Source: Larkinella punicea
Lineage (GTDB): Bacteria > Bacteroidota > Bacteroidia > Cytophagales > Spirosomataceae
Assembly (NCBI RefSeq): GCF_003334855.1
Contig: NZ_QOWE01000016.1
Coordinates: 1 to 64,000, forward strand
Length of the DNA: 64,000 nt
Direction of reading: 5' to 3'
Shown: one piece after another, positions 54,099 to 61,245 of the stretch
Layout of the letters: every line of letters begins with the position of its first letter
How positions within the stretch are numbered: the first letter of the stretch is position 1
The notes under the pieces: model-generated
Told to the model about the DNA's origin: nothing
The model's input: the letters and a program-made list of their open reading frames with translations, nothing else
Database searches by the model: none
Program-made: the position numbers and the translations under genes

Positions 54099-54710
54099 CT
54101 ACTTATCAAATTTCGTCCACGCCACGAATTTGGCAACTAACAGTGTCAGGAAAATCAGCGTTTCCAGATACCGTTTTTTCAGTTTTTCCTTCGCCCGTTT
54201 CAACCGCATTTTCACGGCACTCTCGCTCAGGTTATGAATGTCGGCAATCTCTTTGATGCTCACTTCATCCTGGTATTTCATCAACAGCAGGCTTTGCTCT
54301 TCCATCGTCAGATAGGCCAACGACGACTTGAGTCGGCCGGCTTCCATTTCAATCAGATCTTCATCAGCATTGTCGTCCAGCCAGTCCATGTCGTCATCCA
54401 CCGGCACTTCGGCTTTTTTCCGATTGTTACGCATCTGATCGGTGCAATAATTGTAGGTGATCGAAAACAACCAGGTTGAGAAGCGGGACTGTTCTTTGAA
54501 ACTGCTCAGCCGCATGATTAACCGCAGGAAAATGTCGTGCGTGAAATCTTCCGCCTTCACGGGATCTTTCGTAAACATCAGACACTTTCGGTAGACCTTG
54601 TCACTGTACCGACTGTAAAGGTGTTCAAAGTAGCGGTTACTTTGATTATCGACATACAGACGAACCAGTTCTTCGTCTGTCATCCGCTTTACTTCCAACG
54701 ACGCAATCAT
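54099..54710 (-). CDS. ECF-type RNA polymerase sigma factor with hydrophobic C-terminal tail
   Basis: A 203-residue sigma-70 family protein of ECF type. Region 2 is FEHLYSRYSDKVYRKCLMFTKDPVKAEDFTHDIFLRLIM with FSTWLFSITYNYCTDQMR; region 4 is LTMEEQSLLLMKYQDEVSIKEIADIHNLSESAVKMRLKRAKEKLKK. Unlike most ECF factors it continues with YLETLIFLTLLVAKFVAW, an 18-residue hydrophobic stretch near the end that could touch or enter the membrane. The next gene is the 66-residue protein, not a FecR anti-sigma factor. Confidence 0.92.
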   Translation of the reverse strand: MIASLEVKRMTDEELVRLYVDNQSNRYFEHLYSRYSDKVYRKCLMFTKDPVKAEDFTHDIFLRLIMRLSSFKEQSRFSTWLFSITYNYCTDQMRNNRKKAEVPVDDDMDWLDDNADEDLIEMEAGRLKSSLAYLTMEEQSLLLMKYQDEVSIKEIADIHNLSESAVKMRLKRAKEKLKKRYLETLIFLTLLVAKFVAWTKFDK

Positions 54711-54843
54711 CCTGTAAGACGCTTAAAAGTGATAAAGTAATGCTTCCTGGTTATCTCTGTGGCAAAAGGCACCCTACTTGTTACTAAATCAGCCCATAAA
54801 TGACTTGAATGTACAAATAAAATCAAAAAACAGTATATATCAT

Positions 54844-54877
54844 AAAAAAAAAGTCCGATCAGATTGACCGGACTTTC
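54844..54877 (-). terminator. Rho-independent terminator after tsf
   Basis: On the minus strand AAAGTCCGG and CGGACTTT words pair around an 11-nt loop, followed by a T-run (complement of A residues at 54844-54852). It lies 37 bp after the tsf stop. Confidence 0.88.
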
Positions 54878-54913
54878 TGTACTAAAAAAAAAAAATGATA
54901 CGACACACCAATC

Positions 54914-55747
54914 TTAGCCGATTGCGATGCGCTTGAAAGCCGCAATGGCTAATCCCTTGCTGGTTTTTTCAAGCAACTGAGCAATCGTCACGGATGAATC
55001 TTTGACAAATTCCTGGTTCAACAGCGTGTTGTCTTTATAGAATTTTTGCAGTTTACCCATCGCAATTTTTTCCAGCATGGCTTCCGGTTTTCCTTCCGCC
55101 CGTGCCTGATCCTTACCGATTTCGATTTCGCGCTCCACAATGCTTGAGTCGACACCGTCTTTGTCGATGGCAACGGGTTTCATGGCTGCAATCTGCATGG
55201 CGATGTCTTTTCCGACTTCGGATACATCCGTCGTACCGGCATTATTCAGCCCCACCAGCACGCCCAATTTACCATTGGAGTGGTTGTAAGCCACCACCTG
55301 CTCGGCCGTTACAACCTCATAGGCCGTCACGTCCAATTTCTCGCCAAGTTTACCGATCAGATCGGTAATGTGTTCCTGCAAAGAACGCCCGTCGCCCTGG
55401 GGCAACGCCAGCAGTTCTTCTTTGGTTGCCGGTTTGGCCGCCACAGCATTATCCATCAGGGCCATCGCCAGGTTCTGGAAGTCAGCCACTTTCGAGACGG
55501 GTTCGGTTTCGCAGGCAAAGCCAACGACACGACCGGTTTTGCCATCCGGGCTCACGTGCGTCAGAACGATTCCTTCGGAAGTAGTATTGTCGGCCCGCTT
55601 GTTGGCAATTTTCTGACCCTGCTTGCGCAGAATGTCTTTTGCTTTTTCAAAATCGCCATCGGCTTCGGTGAGCGCTTTTTTACAGTCCATCATACCGGCG
55701 CCAGTTTCCTGCCGGAGTCTGTTAACGTCTTGTGCGGTAATAGCCAT
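54914..55747 (-). CDS. tsf: Translation elongation factor Ts
   Basis: A 277-residue guanine-nucleotide exchange factor for EF-Tu. The N-terminal UBA domain has VNRLRQETGAGMMDCKKALTEADGD, followed by KAKDILRKQG and the dimerisation core with VGFACETEPVSK and VLVGLNNAGTTDV. It lies downstream of rpsB, as is standard, with 173 bp between; there a hairpin TAGCCCATAGC/GGGCTA (about 55852-55877) may tune tsf expression. Confidence 0.98.
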   Translation of the reverse strand: MAITAQDVNRLRQETGAGMMDCKKALTEADGDFEKAKDILRKQGQKIANKRADNTTSEGIVLTHVSPDGKTGRVVGFACETEPVSKVADFQNLAMALMDNAVAAKPATKEELLALPQGDGRSLQEHITDLIGKLGEKLDVTAYEVVTAEQVVAYNHSNGKLGVLVGLNNAGTTDVSEVGKDIAMQIAAMKPVAIDKDGVDSSIVEREIEIGKDQARAEGKPEAMLEKIAMGKLQKFYKDNTLLNQEFVKDSSVTIAQLLEKTSKGLAIAAFKRIAIG

Positions 55748-55920
55748 TGTTTTTTTATTAATTGTCTGTTATCGAGTTCGTTACTGTTACTGTCACTTGG
55801 AAGGTACTTGTCTCAGGCTGCGGCATCCTGTACCTGATCACCTGAAACGGAATAGCCCATAGCGAGGCTACGGGCTATCCGAAAATATTAGCATGGCAAC
55901 ATGGTTGCTCCTAGATAGTC

Positions 55921-56763
55921 TTAATCCTCCTGCTCTTCTGCTTCTTCAGCGACAACCGGGCTGATTTCTTCTTCCGCATCAACAGCCGTTTCGCCTTCGG
56001 CCTTCGCTGTTTTTACGTCTTCAGCCCGTTTTGCTTCTTCTTCTTCCTGCAAACGCTGATCGTCTTTATCCTGTTTACGCTCCAGAAGGCCCTCTTCGAT
56101 GGCTTTTCCAATCGCCAAGGTAATCAAACGGATCGACTTGTACGCATCGTCGTTTGCCGGGATCGGATAATCAACATCGCTCGGGTTTGAATTGGTATCG
56201 CACATGGCGAAAACCGGGATACCCAGGCGTTTTGCTTCAGCAACGGCAATGTGCTCGCGCTTTACATCCACAATAAACAAAGCGGCTGGCAAACGCGTCA
56301 GGTCGGCAATACCGCCTAACACACGCTCCAGTTTCTCTTTCTCACGGTATACTGTCAACCGCTCGCGTTTCGCGAGACTTTTATACGTTGCCTCGTCCTT
56401 CATCATTTTCTCGATGCCCTGCATCTTCTTCAATGACTTGCGGATTGTGGCAAAGTTGGTCAGCATACCACCCAGCCAACGGTCGGTTACATACGGCATT
56501 TTCAGCCGGCGAGCCTCTTCCGTGACAATTTCCTGCGCTTGTTTCTTGGTGGCGACAAACATCACCTTGCGGCCTGAACGAACGATGCCTTTCATCGCAG
56601 CAGCGGCTTCGTCGATCGACGCCAGCGTCTTGTTCAGGTCAATAATATGGATACCGTTTTTCTCCATGAAGATATACGGTGCCATACGGGGGTCCCATTT
56701 CCGGGTAAGGTGGCCAAAATGCACACCTGCATCCAGAAGATCTTTGTACTCTACTTGTGCCAT
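55921..56763 (-). CDS. rpsB: 30S ribosomal protein S2
   Basis: About 280 residues. VEYKDLLDAGVHFGHLTRKWDPRMAPYIF begins the protein, with RWLGGMLTNFATIRKSLKKM and DVKREHIAVAEAKRLGIPVFAM as further S2 markers. ATG 56763 is right for the family; a longer frame to 56826 is not. The last 50 residues are an acidic E/A-rich tail beyond the usual S2 end, common in Bacteroidota. On the minus strand, about 56785-56835 upstream of the start, ACCAC and GTGGT flank a stretch that could be a leader hairpin; not verified. Confidence 0.98.
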   Translation of the reverse strand: MAQVEYKDLLDAGVHFGHLTRKWDPRMAPYIFMEKNGIHIIDLNKTLASIDEAAAAMKGIVRSGRKVMFVATKKQAQEIVTEEARRLKMPYVTDRWLGGMLTNFATIRKSLKKMQGIEKMMKDEATYKSLAKRERLTVYREKEKLERVLGGIADLTRLPAALFIVDVKREHIAVAEAKRLGIPVFAMCDTNSNPSDVDYPIPANDDAYKSIRLITLAIGKAIEEGLLERKQDKDDQRLQEEEEAKRAEDVKTAKAEGETAVDAEEEISPVVAEEAEEQED

Positions 56764-56847
56764 TTTAAAATAAGAATGAGAAATAAAAATTTTGATTACG
56801 CAGCACCACCCATCGGCATCAGGCAAGTGTGGTCTGGACGAAAACTA

Positions 56848-57234
56848 TTAACGTTTCGAGAACTGGAACCGCCGACGAGCCTTGGCGCGACCGTATTTTT
56901 TCCGTTCTACCATGCGCGAGTCACGAGTCAGGAAGCCTTCTTTTTTCAAAGCCGGCCGAAACTCGGGGTTGATCTCACACAACGCACGGGCAATCCCCAT
57001 CCGGGTTGCTTCTGCCTGACCGGAAATACCACCACCGCGAACGTTTACTTTCACGTCGTAGCCTTCCGGAGCATTGATGGTTGCCAGCGGCTGCTTCAGA
57101 ACGATTTGCAGAACTTCCGTAGGGAAATAGTTTTTGTAATCTCTGCCGTTGATAACGATGCTGCCCGTACCTATCGACAGGTATACGCGCGACACGGCTG
57201 TTTTCCGGCGACCTAATGCGTTGATTCGTTCCAT
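56848..57234 (-). CDS. rpsI: 30S ribosomal protein S9
   Basis: A 128-residue protein ending in the basic tail [18 protein letters not shown] that reaches the ribosomal P site. [15 protein letters not shown] and [21 protein letters not shown] are typical of S9. It follows rplM, the usual L13-S9 pair, with 85 bp between the two. Confidence 0.98.
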   Translation of the reverse strand: MERINALGRRKTAVSRVYLSIGTGSIVINGRDYKNYFPTEVLQIVLKQPLATINAPEGYDVKVNVRGGGISGQAEATRMGIARALCEINPEFRPALKKEGFLTRDSRMVERKKYGRAKARRRFQFSKR

Positions 57235-57319
57235 TGTTTAAGATGTGAGACGGAAGACGAGAGAGAAGAGATTAACGCTTGTATTCTTTTATCTCTTGTC
57301 TATGGTCTATTCTCTGTTA

Positions 57320-57769
57320 TTAATATTCCAGTTTAACTTCTTTCGGTTGCTGCGACGCGTGGGGGTGTTTTTCACCGGCATAGACGTACAGGTTGGTGAA
57401 CAACCGGCTGCCCAGGCGGCTTTTCGGCAACATCCCTTTGATGGCGTGCTCCAGAATGAAAGCCGGATTTTTCGACATCATTTCGCGGGGTGTCCGGAAA
57501 CGCTGACCACCGGGATAGCCTGTGTGACGAACGTATACCTTATCGGTCATTTTCTTACCGGTAAGTTTGATTTTTTCGGCATTGATGATGATGACATTGT
57601 CACCGCAATCAACGTTGGGCGTAAAATTGGCCTTGTTCTTGCCACGGATGATTTTTGCCGCCTGGCTAGCCAGCCGACCGAGAACCTGATTCTCCGCGTC
57701 AATGACCACCCAGTCTTTCTGCACCGTCGCTTTGTTGGCCGAAATGGTCTTGTAGCTTAACGTATCCAC
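57320..57769 (-). CDS. rplM: 50S ribosomal protein L13
   Basis: A 149-residue protein. GTG 57769 is the start (VDTLSYKTISANKATVQKDW); the open frame extends further but the family begins here. Markers are WVVIDAENQVLGRLASQAAKIIRGK, GDNVIIINAEKIKLTGKKMTDKVYVRHTGYPGG and MLPKSRLGSRLFTNLYVY. It begins the rplM-rpsI-rpsB-tsf order. Behind it lies the terminator of the coiled-coil gene. Confidence 0.98.
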   Translation of the reverse strand: MDTLSYKTISANKATVQKDWVVIDAENQVLGRLASQAAKIIRGKNKANFTPNVDCGDNVIIINAEKIKLTGKKMTDKVYVRHTGYPGGQRFRTPREMMSKNPAFILEHAIKGMLPKSRLGSRLFTNLYVYAGEKHPHASQQPKEVKLEY

Positions 57770-57817
57770 TTGTTTATGGGAGATTATATATTGATAGACA
57801 AATACTTGCGCTATACA

Positions 57818-57845
57818 CAAAAACTCCCGTCCAAAAACGGGAGTG
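57818..57845 (-). terminator. Hairpin before rplM (terminator of the coiled-coil gene or L13 leader)
   Basis: On the minus strand CACTCCCGT and ACGGGAGT pair around a short loop of about TTTTGG and are followed by TTTTTGTG. It lies 51 bp after the coiled-coil stop and 49 bp before the rplM start. A terminator is the simple reading; ribosomal L13 leader structures are known in Bacteroidia, so a regulatory leader is also possible. Confidence 0.7.
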
Positions 57846-57895
57846 CAAATATAGAGTCTATATTTCTGAAATACAAGGTCGAATGAAATTTTCAG

Positions 57896-58345
57896 CTATT
57901 TCAGATGTTCTTTCAACAGCATTAAAATGAGCTGCTGCGTTTGTTCCATTTTTCCCATTTGTATTTCAAATCGGTCAAAACGTTGCTCAAGCTTATCAAA
58001 ACGTTGCTCAAGCTTATCGAAACGTTGCTCAAGTTTATCGAAACGTTGCTCAAGTTGGACTTGTCTTTCTTCCAGCTTGCCTTGTCGCTGTTCAAGTCGG
58101 TCGAAACGCTGACGCATTTCCTGACGCGTTTCGCTTAGTTCGATCGTTACTGTAGCCAACCCGCTGGCAAGTGTATCAATTTTCTTTTCGGTACTAGTCA
58201 CCCGTCGGGTCAGATCGTCCAGTCGCACGGTATGCAGGGAGACCTGGTCTACGATCATGCCAATCTGGCCCAGCATACGGTCCTGCTTGAGGGCGATGTC
58301 GGCTACCAAAGGTTCCAGTTGATCAAGGCGTTCTTTCTCGGTCAT
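57896..58345 (-). CDS. Coiled-coil protein with tandem FDKLEQR heptads
   Basis: A 149-residue protein that is a single long coiled coil. After MTEKERLDQLEPLVADIALKQD come heptads with LTRRVTSTEKKIDTL, then a run of four near-identical FDKLEQR units (about residues 97-131), encoded by 21-bp DNA repeats, and a short end LILMLLKEHLK. No membrane or signal part. It lies in the place normally held by murD after mraY, with a 41-bp gap. Its function is unknown; similar small coiled coils are abundant in the phylum. Confidence 0.65.
   Translation of the reverse strand: MTEKERLDQLEPLVADIALKQDRMLGQIGMIVDQVSLHTVRLDDLTRRVTSTEKKIDTLASGLATVTIELSETRQEMRQRFDRLEQRQGKLEERQVQLEQRFDKLEQRFDKLEQRFDKLEQRFDRFEIQMGKMEQTQQLILMLLKEHLK
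57974..58057. repeat. 21-bp tandem repeats inside the coiled-coil gene
   Basis: The word ACGTTGCTCAAG recurs at 57980, 58001, 58022 and 58043, exactly every 21 bases, so each unit is one heptad of the coiled coil. The first two units are nearly identical, the later ones differ at few positions. A recent slip-strand expansion that keeps the frame is the simplest explanation. Confidence 0.9.
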
Positions 58346-58386
58346 GGTTCAATTTCGTCAGATAAAGATTTACAACTACTCTGACG

Positions 58387-59604
58387 TTAACGGAGCTTCA
58401 AAGTCACTAAACTGATAACCGCTAAAATGATGGCAACGATCCAGAACCGGGTGACAATTTTGGCTTCGTGATACCCTTTTTTCTGAAAATGGTGGTGCAA
58501 CGGCGACATCAGGAAGATCCGTCGCCCCTCGCCATACCTCCGCTTGGTGTACCGGAAATAACTGACCTGCATGATCACCGACACGAGTTCCACCAGAAAA
58601 ATACCGCAAACAATCGGAATCAGCAGCTCTTTCCGGGTTGCCAGCGCCAGCACGGCTATGATACTGCCCAGCATCAAACTCCCCGTATCACCCATGAACA
58701 CCTGGGCCGGATAAGAATTGTACCACAAAAAACCGATGCAGGCGCCCACAAAAGCCGCACAGAAAATAACCATCTCCCCCGAATTCGGGATGTACATGAT
58801 GCTCAGGTATTGCGAAAACGGTTTGTTGTTCGACAGATACGCGAAAACGCCCAGCGTCAGGCCGATGATCACGGAGGTGCCGGCCGCCAAACCGTCGATG
58901 CCGTCGGTGATGTTAGCCCCGTTGGAAACCGCCGTCACAATAAAGATAACGATGGCGACGTACAGAATCCAGGTGTATTCGCCCGGGATAAAATCGGGCA
59001 GTAAAGACGTGTAATTGAAGTCATTGTTCTTCAAAAATGGAACCGTAGTCGACATGGATTTGATGTCCTGATAGGCCCCGTATTCCACCTGACCAATCGA
59101 CGTGCTGATCAGCCCCGGTTTGTAGACCCGGATTTTGACGTGTTCGTTAAAGTACAGCGTCAACCCAACGATTAGCCCCAGTCCAACCTGCCCGACGACC
59201 TTGAACTTCCCCTGTAAACCTTCTTTATTTTTTTTGAATACTTTAATGTAATCGTCAATAAACCCGATCAGACCAGTCCAGACGGTGGAAACCAGCAGCA
59301 GAACGATGTAGACATTGGTCAGTTTGGCAAACAGCAAGGTTGGAAAAACCAGCGACGCCAGAATGATAAAACCGCCCATCGTTGGCGTCCCGCGTTTCTG
59401 CATTTGTCCCTCCAGCCCCAAATCCCGGATTTCCTCGCCAATTTGCAGCTTCCGGAGTCGATCGATGATTTGCCGCCCATAAACAGCAGCAATCAGCAGC
59501 GACAGCGTAATGGCTGCACCCGCCCGAAACGATAAATATTGAAAAACCCCGGCACCGGGGAAATTGAACTGCTGATCCAGATACGTAAAGAGATAATAGA
59601 GCAT
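58387..59604 (-). CDS. mraY: Phospho-N-acetylmuramoyl-pentapeptide transferase
   Basis: A 405-residue inner-membrane enzyme that makes lipid I by coupling UDP-MurNAc-pentapeptide to undecaprenyl phosphate. Ten helices with [21 protein letters not shown], the catalytic Asp pair region [16 protein letters not shown], and [15 protein letters not shown] and [11 protein letters not shown] loops are intact. It follows murE with 155 bp filled by an inverted repeat. It is the last dcw gene on this strand here. Confidence 0.98.
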   Translation of the reverse strand: MLYYLFTYLDQQFNFPGAGVFQYLSFRAGAAITLSLLIAAVYGRQIIDRLRKLQIGEEIRDLGLEGQMQKRGTPTMGGFIILASLVFPTLLFAKLTNVYIVLLLVSTVWTGLIGFIDDYIKVFKKNKEGLQGKFKVVGQVGLGLIVGLTLYFNEHVKIRVYKPGLISTSIGQVEYGAYQDIKSMSTTVPFLKNNDFNYTSLLPDFIPGEYTWILYVAIVIFIVTAVSNGANITDGIDGLAAGTSVIIGLTLGVFAYLSNNKPFSQYLSIMYIPNSGEMVIFCAAFVGACIGFLWYNSYPAQVFMGDTGSLMLGSIIAVLALATRKELLIPIVCGIFLVELVSVIMQVSYFRYTKRRYGEGRRIFLMSPLHHHFQKKGYHEAKIVTRFWIVAIILAVISLVTLKLR

Positions 59605-59639
59605 AAAGTCGGAATGGTTGAATAGCGGAATGGAATTGA

Positions 59640-59760
59640 TGGTTAGATGGTTTTTGATGTTTTTGATGGTCAGATGGCTCTAATGGTTCGTATGCATGCA
59701 GTAACCATTTAACCATCCAACCATTAAAGCCATCCATCAAAACCATCAAAACCATTCAAT
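59640..59760. repeat. Imperfect inverted repeat of ATGGTT words between murE and mraY
   Basis: The left part (about 59640-59690) is made of TTGATGG and ATGGTT words and the right part (about 59703-59760) of their complements, pairing imperfectly, with a CGTATGCATGCA sequence in the loop. It fills the 155-bp gap in an otherwise tight operon, so it may affect mraY expression. Confidence 0.75.
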
Positions 59761-61214
59761 CATGATTGTTGAAAGGCTTCACGCAGAATCTTGCGGTCAT
59801 CGAACTCGTATTTAACGCCTTTGATTTCCTGGTACGTTTCGTGGCCTTTGCCGGCAATTAATATCACATCGTTGGGCTGCGCCAGTTCAACGGCCCGGTA
59901 AATGGCTTCGCGCCGGTCAACAAGCGTCTGGGTTTTCTTGAAATGAAGCGGTGGCACGCCAGCCTGCATCTGTTCCAGAATGGCCATCGGGTCTTCGTTG
60001 CGTGGATTGTCGGACGTCAGAATGACCCGATCACTGAATTTACAGGCAATTTCGGCCATAATCGGACGCTTGGCGGCATCGCGGTTTCCACCACAGCCTA
60101 CCACCGTAATCACCTGTTCGTTGCCCTGCCGCAAGCCCGCAATGGTTTCCAGCACGTTCTGCAACGCATCCGGCGTATGGGCGTAATCGACAATACCCAC
60201 GATTTTTGTATCGGAAATCACCATCTCAAACCGGCCCGGCGGACTGGGCAAATCCGAAAGCTGCGTCAGCGATTCTTCGGGGTCTTCGCCCAGTAAAACA
60301 GCCGCTCCGTATACCGCCAGCAGGTTATAAGCATTGAAACGACCCGTCAGCTTAAACCACACTTCCCGGCCGTCGACTTCCATCTGCATCCCGAACAAGC
60401 CTTCCGACAGAATCCGCCCTTTGAACGACCCCAGCGTTTGCAGCGAATAGCTTTCTTTCCGGGCGCGGGTATTCTGAAGCATCACCAGCCCCCGCTTGTC
60501 GTCCAGATTGGTGAGCGCAAACGCCGACGCGGGTAATTGGTCGAAGAAGCTTTTTTTGGCCTTGATGTAGTTATCAAACGTCTCGTGGAAATCAAGGTGA
60601 TCGTGGGTAATGTTCGTGAAAATGCCCCCGGCAAAGTGCAAACCCGCCACCCGCTGCTGCACCATCGCGTGCGAACTCACTTCCATAAAACAATGCGTAC
60701 AACCGCGCTGGGTCATTTGCACCAGCAGTTCGTTCAAAGCAATGGTGTCGGGCGTGGTGTGCGTCGCCGGAATAACCGTCTCATCGATCTGGTTCTGAAC
60801 CGTCGAGAGCAGGCCCGACCGGTAGCCGCGTCGCTGGAAAAGCCGGAACAACAGCGTCGCCGTCGAGGTTTTGCCATTGGTCCCGGTCACCCCAACGAGC
60901 TTTAACTTTTTGGAAGGATGATCGTAGAAATTGGCCGCAATCAGCCCCAGTGCGTAACTGCTGTCCAGAACCTGAACGTAGGTTACCTGTTCAGACCGGT
61001 TTTCGGGCATCTCTTCGCACAGAACGACCGAAACGCCCTGTTCAGCGGCTTTGTCGATAAACCGGTGGCCGTCGGTCTGCGTCCCGCGAATGGCCGCAAA
61101 TAAACCGCCGGGGGCCGCCTGCCGCGAATCCATCGTCAATTTACTGACCTCGACGTTCATATTCCCGGAGGTCGACTGCAAGGGTACTTTATATAATAGG
61201 GTGGTTAACTGCAT
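59760..61214 (-). CDS. murE: UDP-N-acetylmuramoyl-tripeptide synthetase (meso-DAP adding)
   Basis: A 484-residue ligase. The P-loop GTNGKT is at 111-116, the Mur-ligase motifs HTTPDTIALNELL, SSHAM and ITHDHLDFHETFD are in order, and the C-terminal DNPRNEDP near residue 405 indicates meso-diaminopimelate rather than lysine. The enzyme adds the third residue of the stem peptide in the cytoplasm. It follows ftsI with 31 bp between. Confidence 0.98.
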   Translation of the reverse strand: MQLTTLLYKVPLQSTSGNMNVEVSKLTMDSRQAAPGGLFAAIRGTQTDGHRFIDKAAEQGVSVVLCEEMPENRSEQVTYVQVLDSSYALGLIAANFYDHPSKKLKLVGVTGTNGKTSTATLLFRLFQRRGYRSGLLSTVQNQIDETVIPATHTTPDTIALNELLVQMTQRGCTHCFMEVSSHAMVQQRVAGLHFAGGIFTNITHDHLDFHETFDNYIKAKKSFFDQLPASAFALTNLDDKRGLVMLQNTRARKESYSLQTLGSFKGRILSEGLFGMQMEVDGREVWFKLTGRFNAYNLLAVYGAAVLLGEDPEESLTQLSDLPSPPGRFEMVISDTKIVGIVDYAHTPDALQNVLETIAGLRQGNEQVITVVGCGGNRDAAKRPIMAEIACKFSDRVILTSDNPRNEDPMAILEQMQAGVPPLHFKKTQTLVDRREAIYRAVELAQPNDVILIAGKGHETYQEIKGVKYEFDDRKILREAFQQS

Positions 61215-61245
61215 AAGAAAGTGGCGAAGACAGTCCGTCGGGCGG

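Noticed and set aside
57974-58057. Regular repeats that might be a CRISPR array
   Set aside because: The units are directly adjacent without spacers and encode heptads in frame. There are no cas genes.
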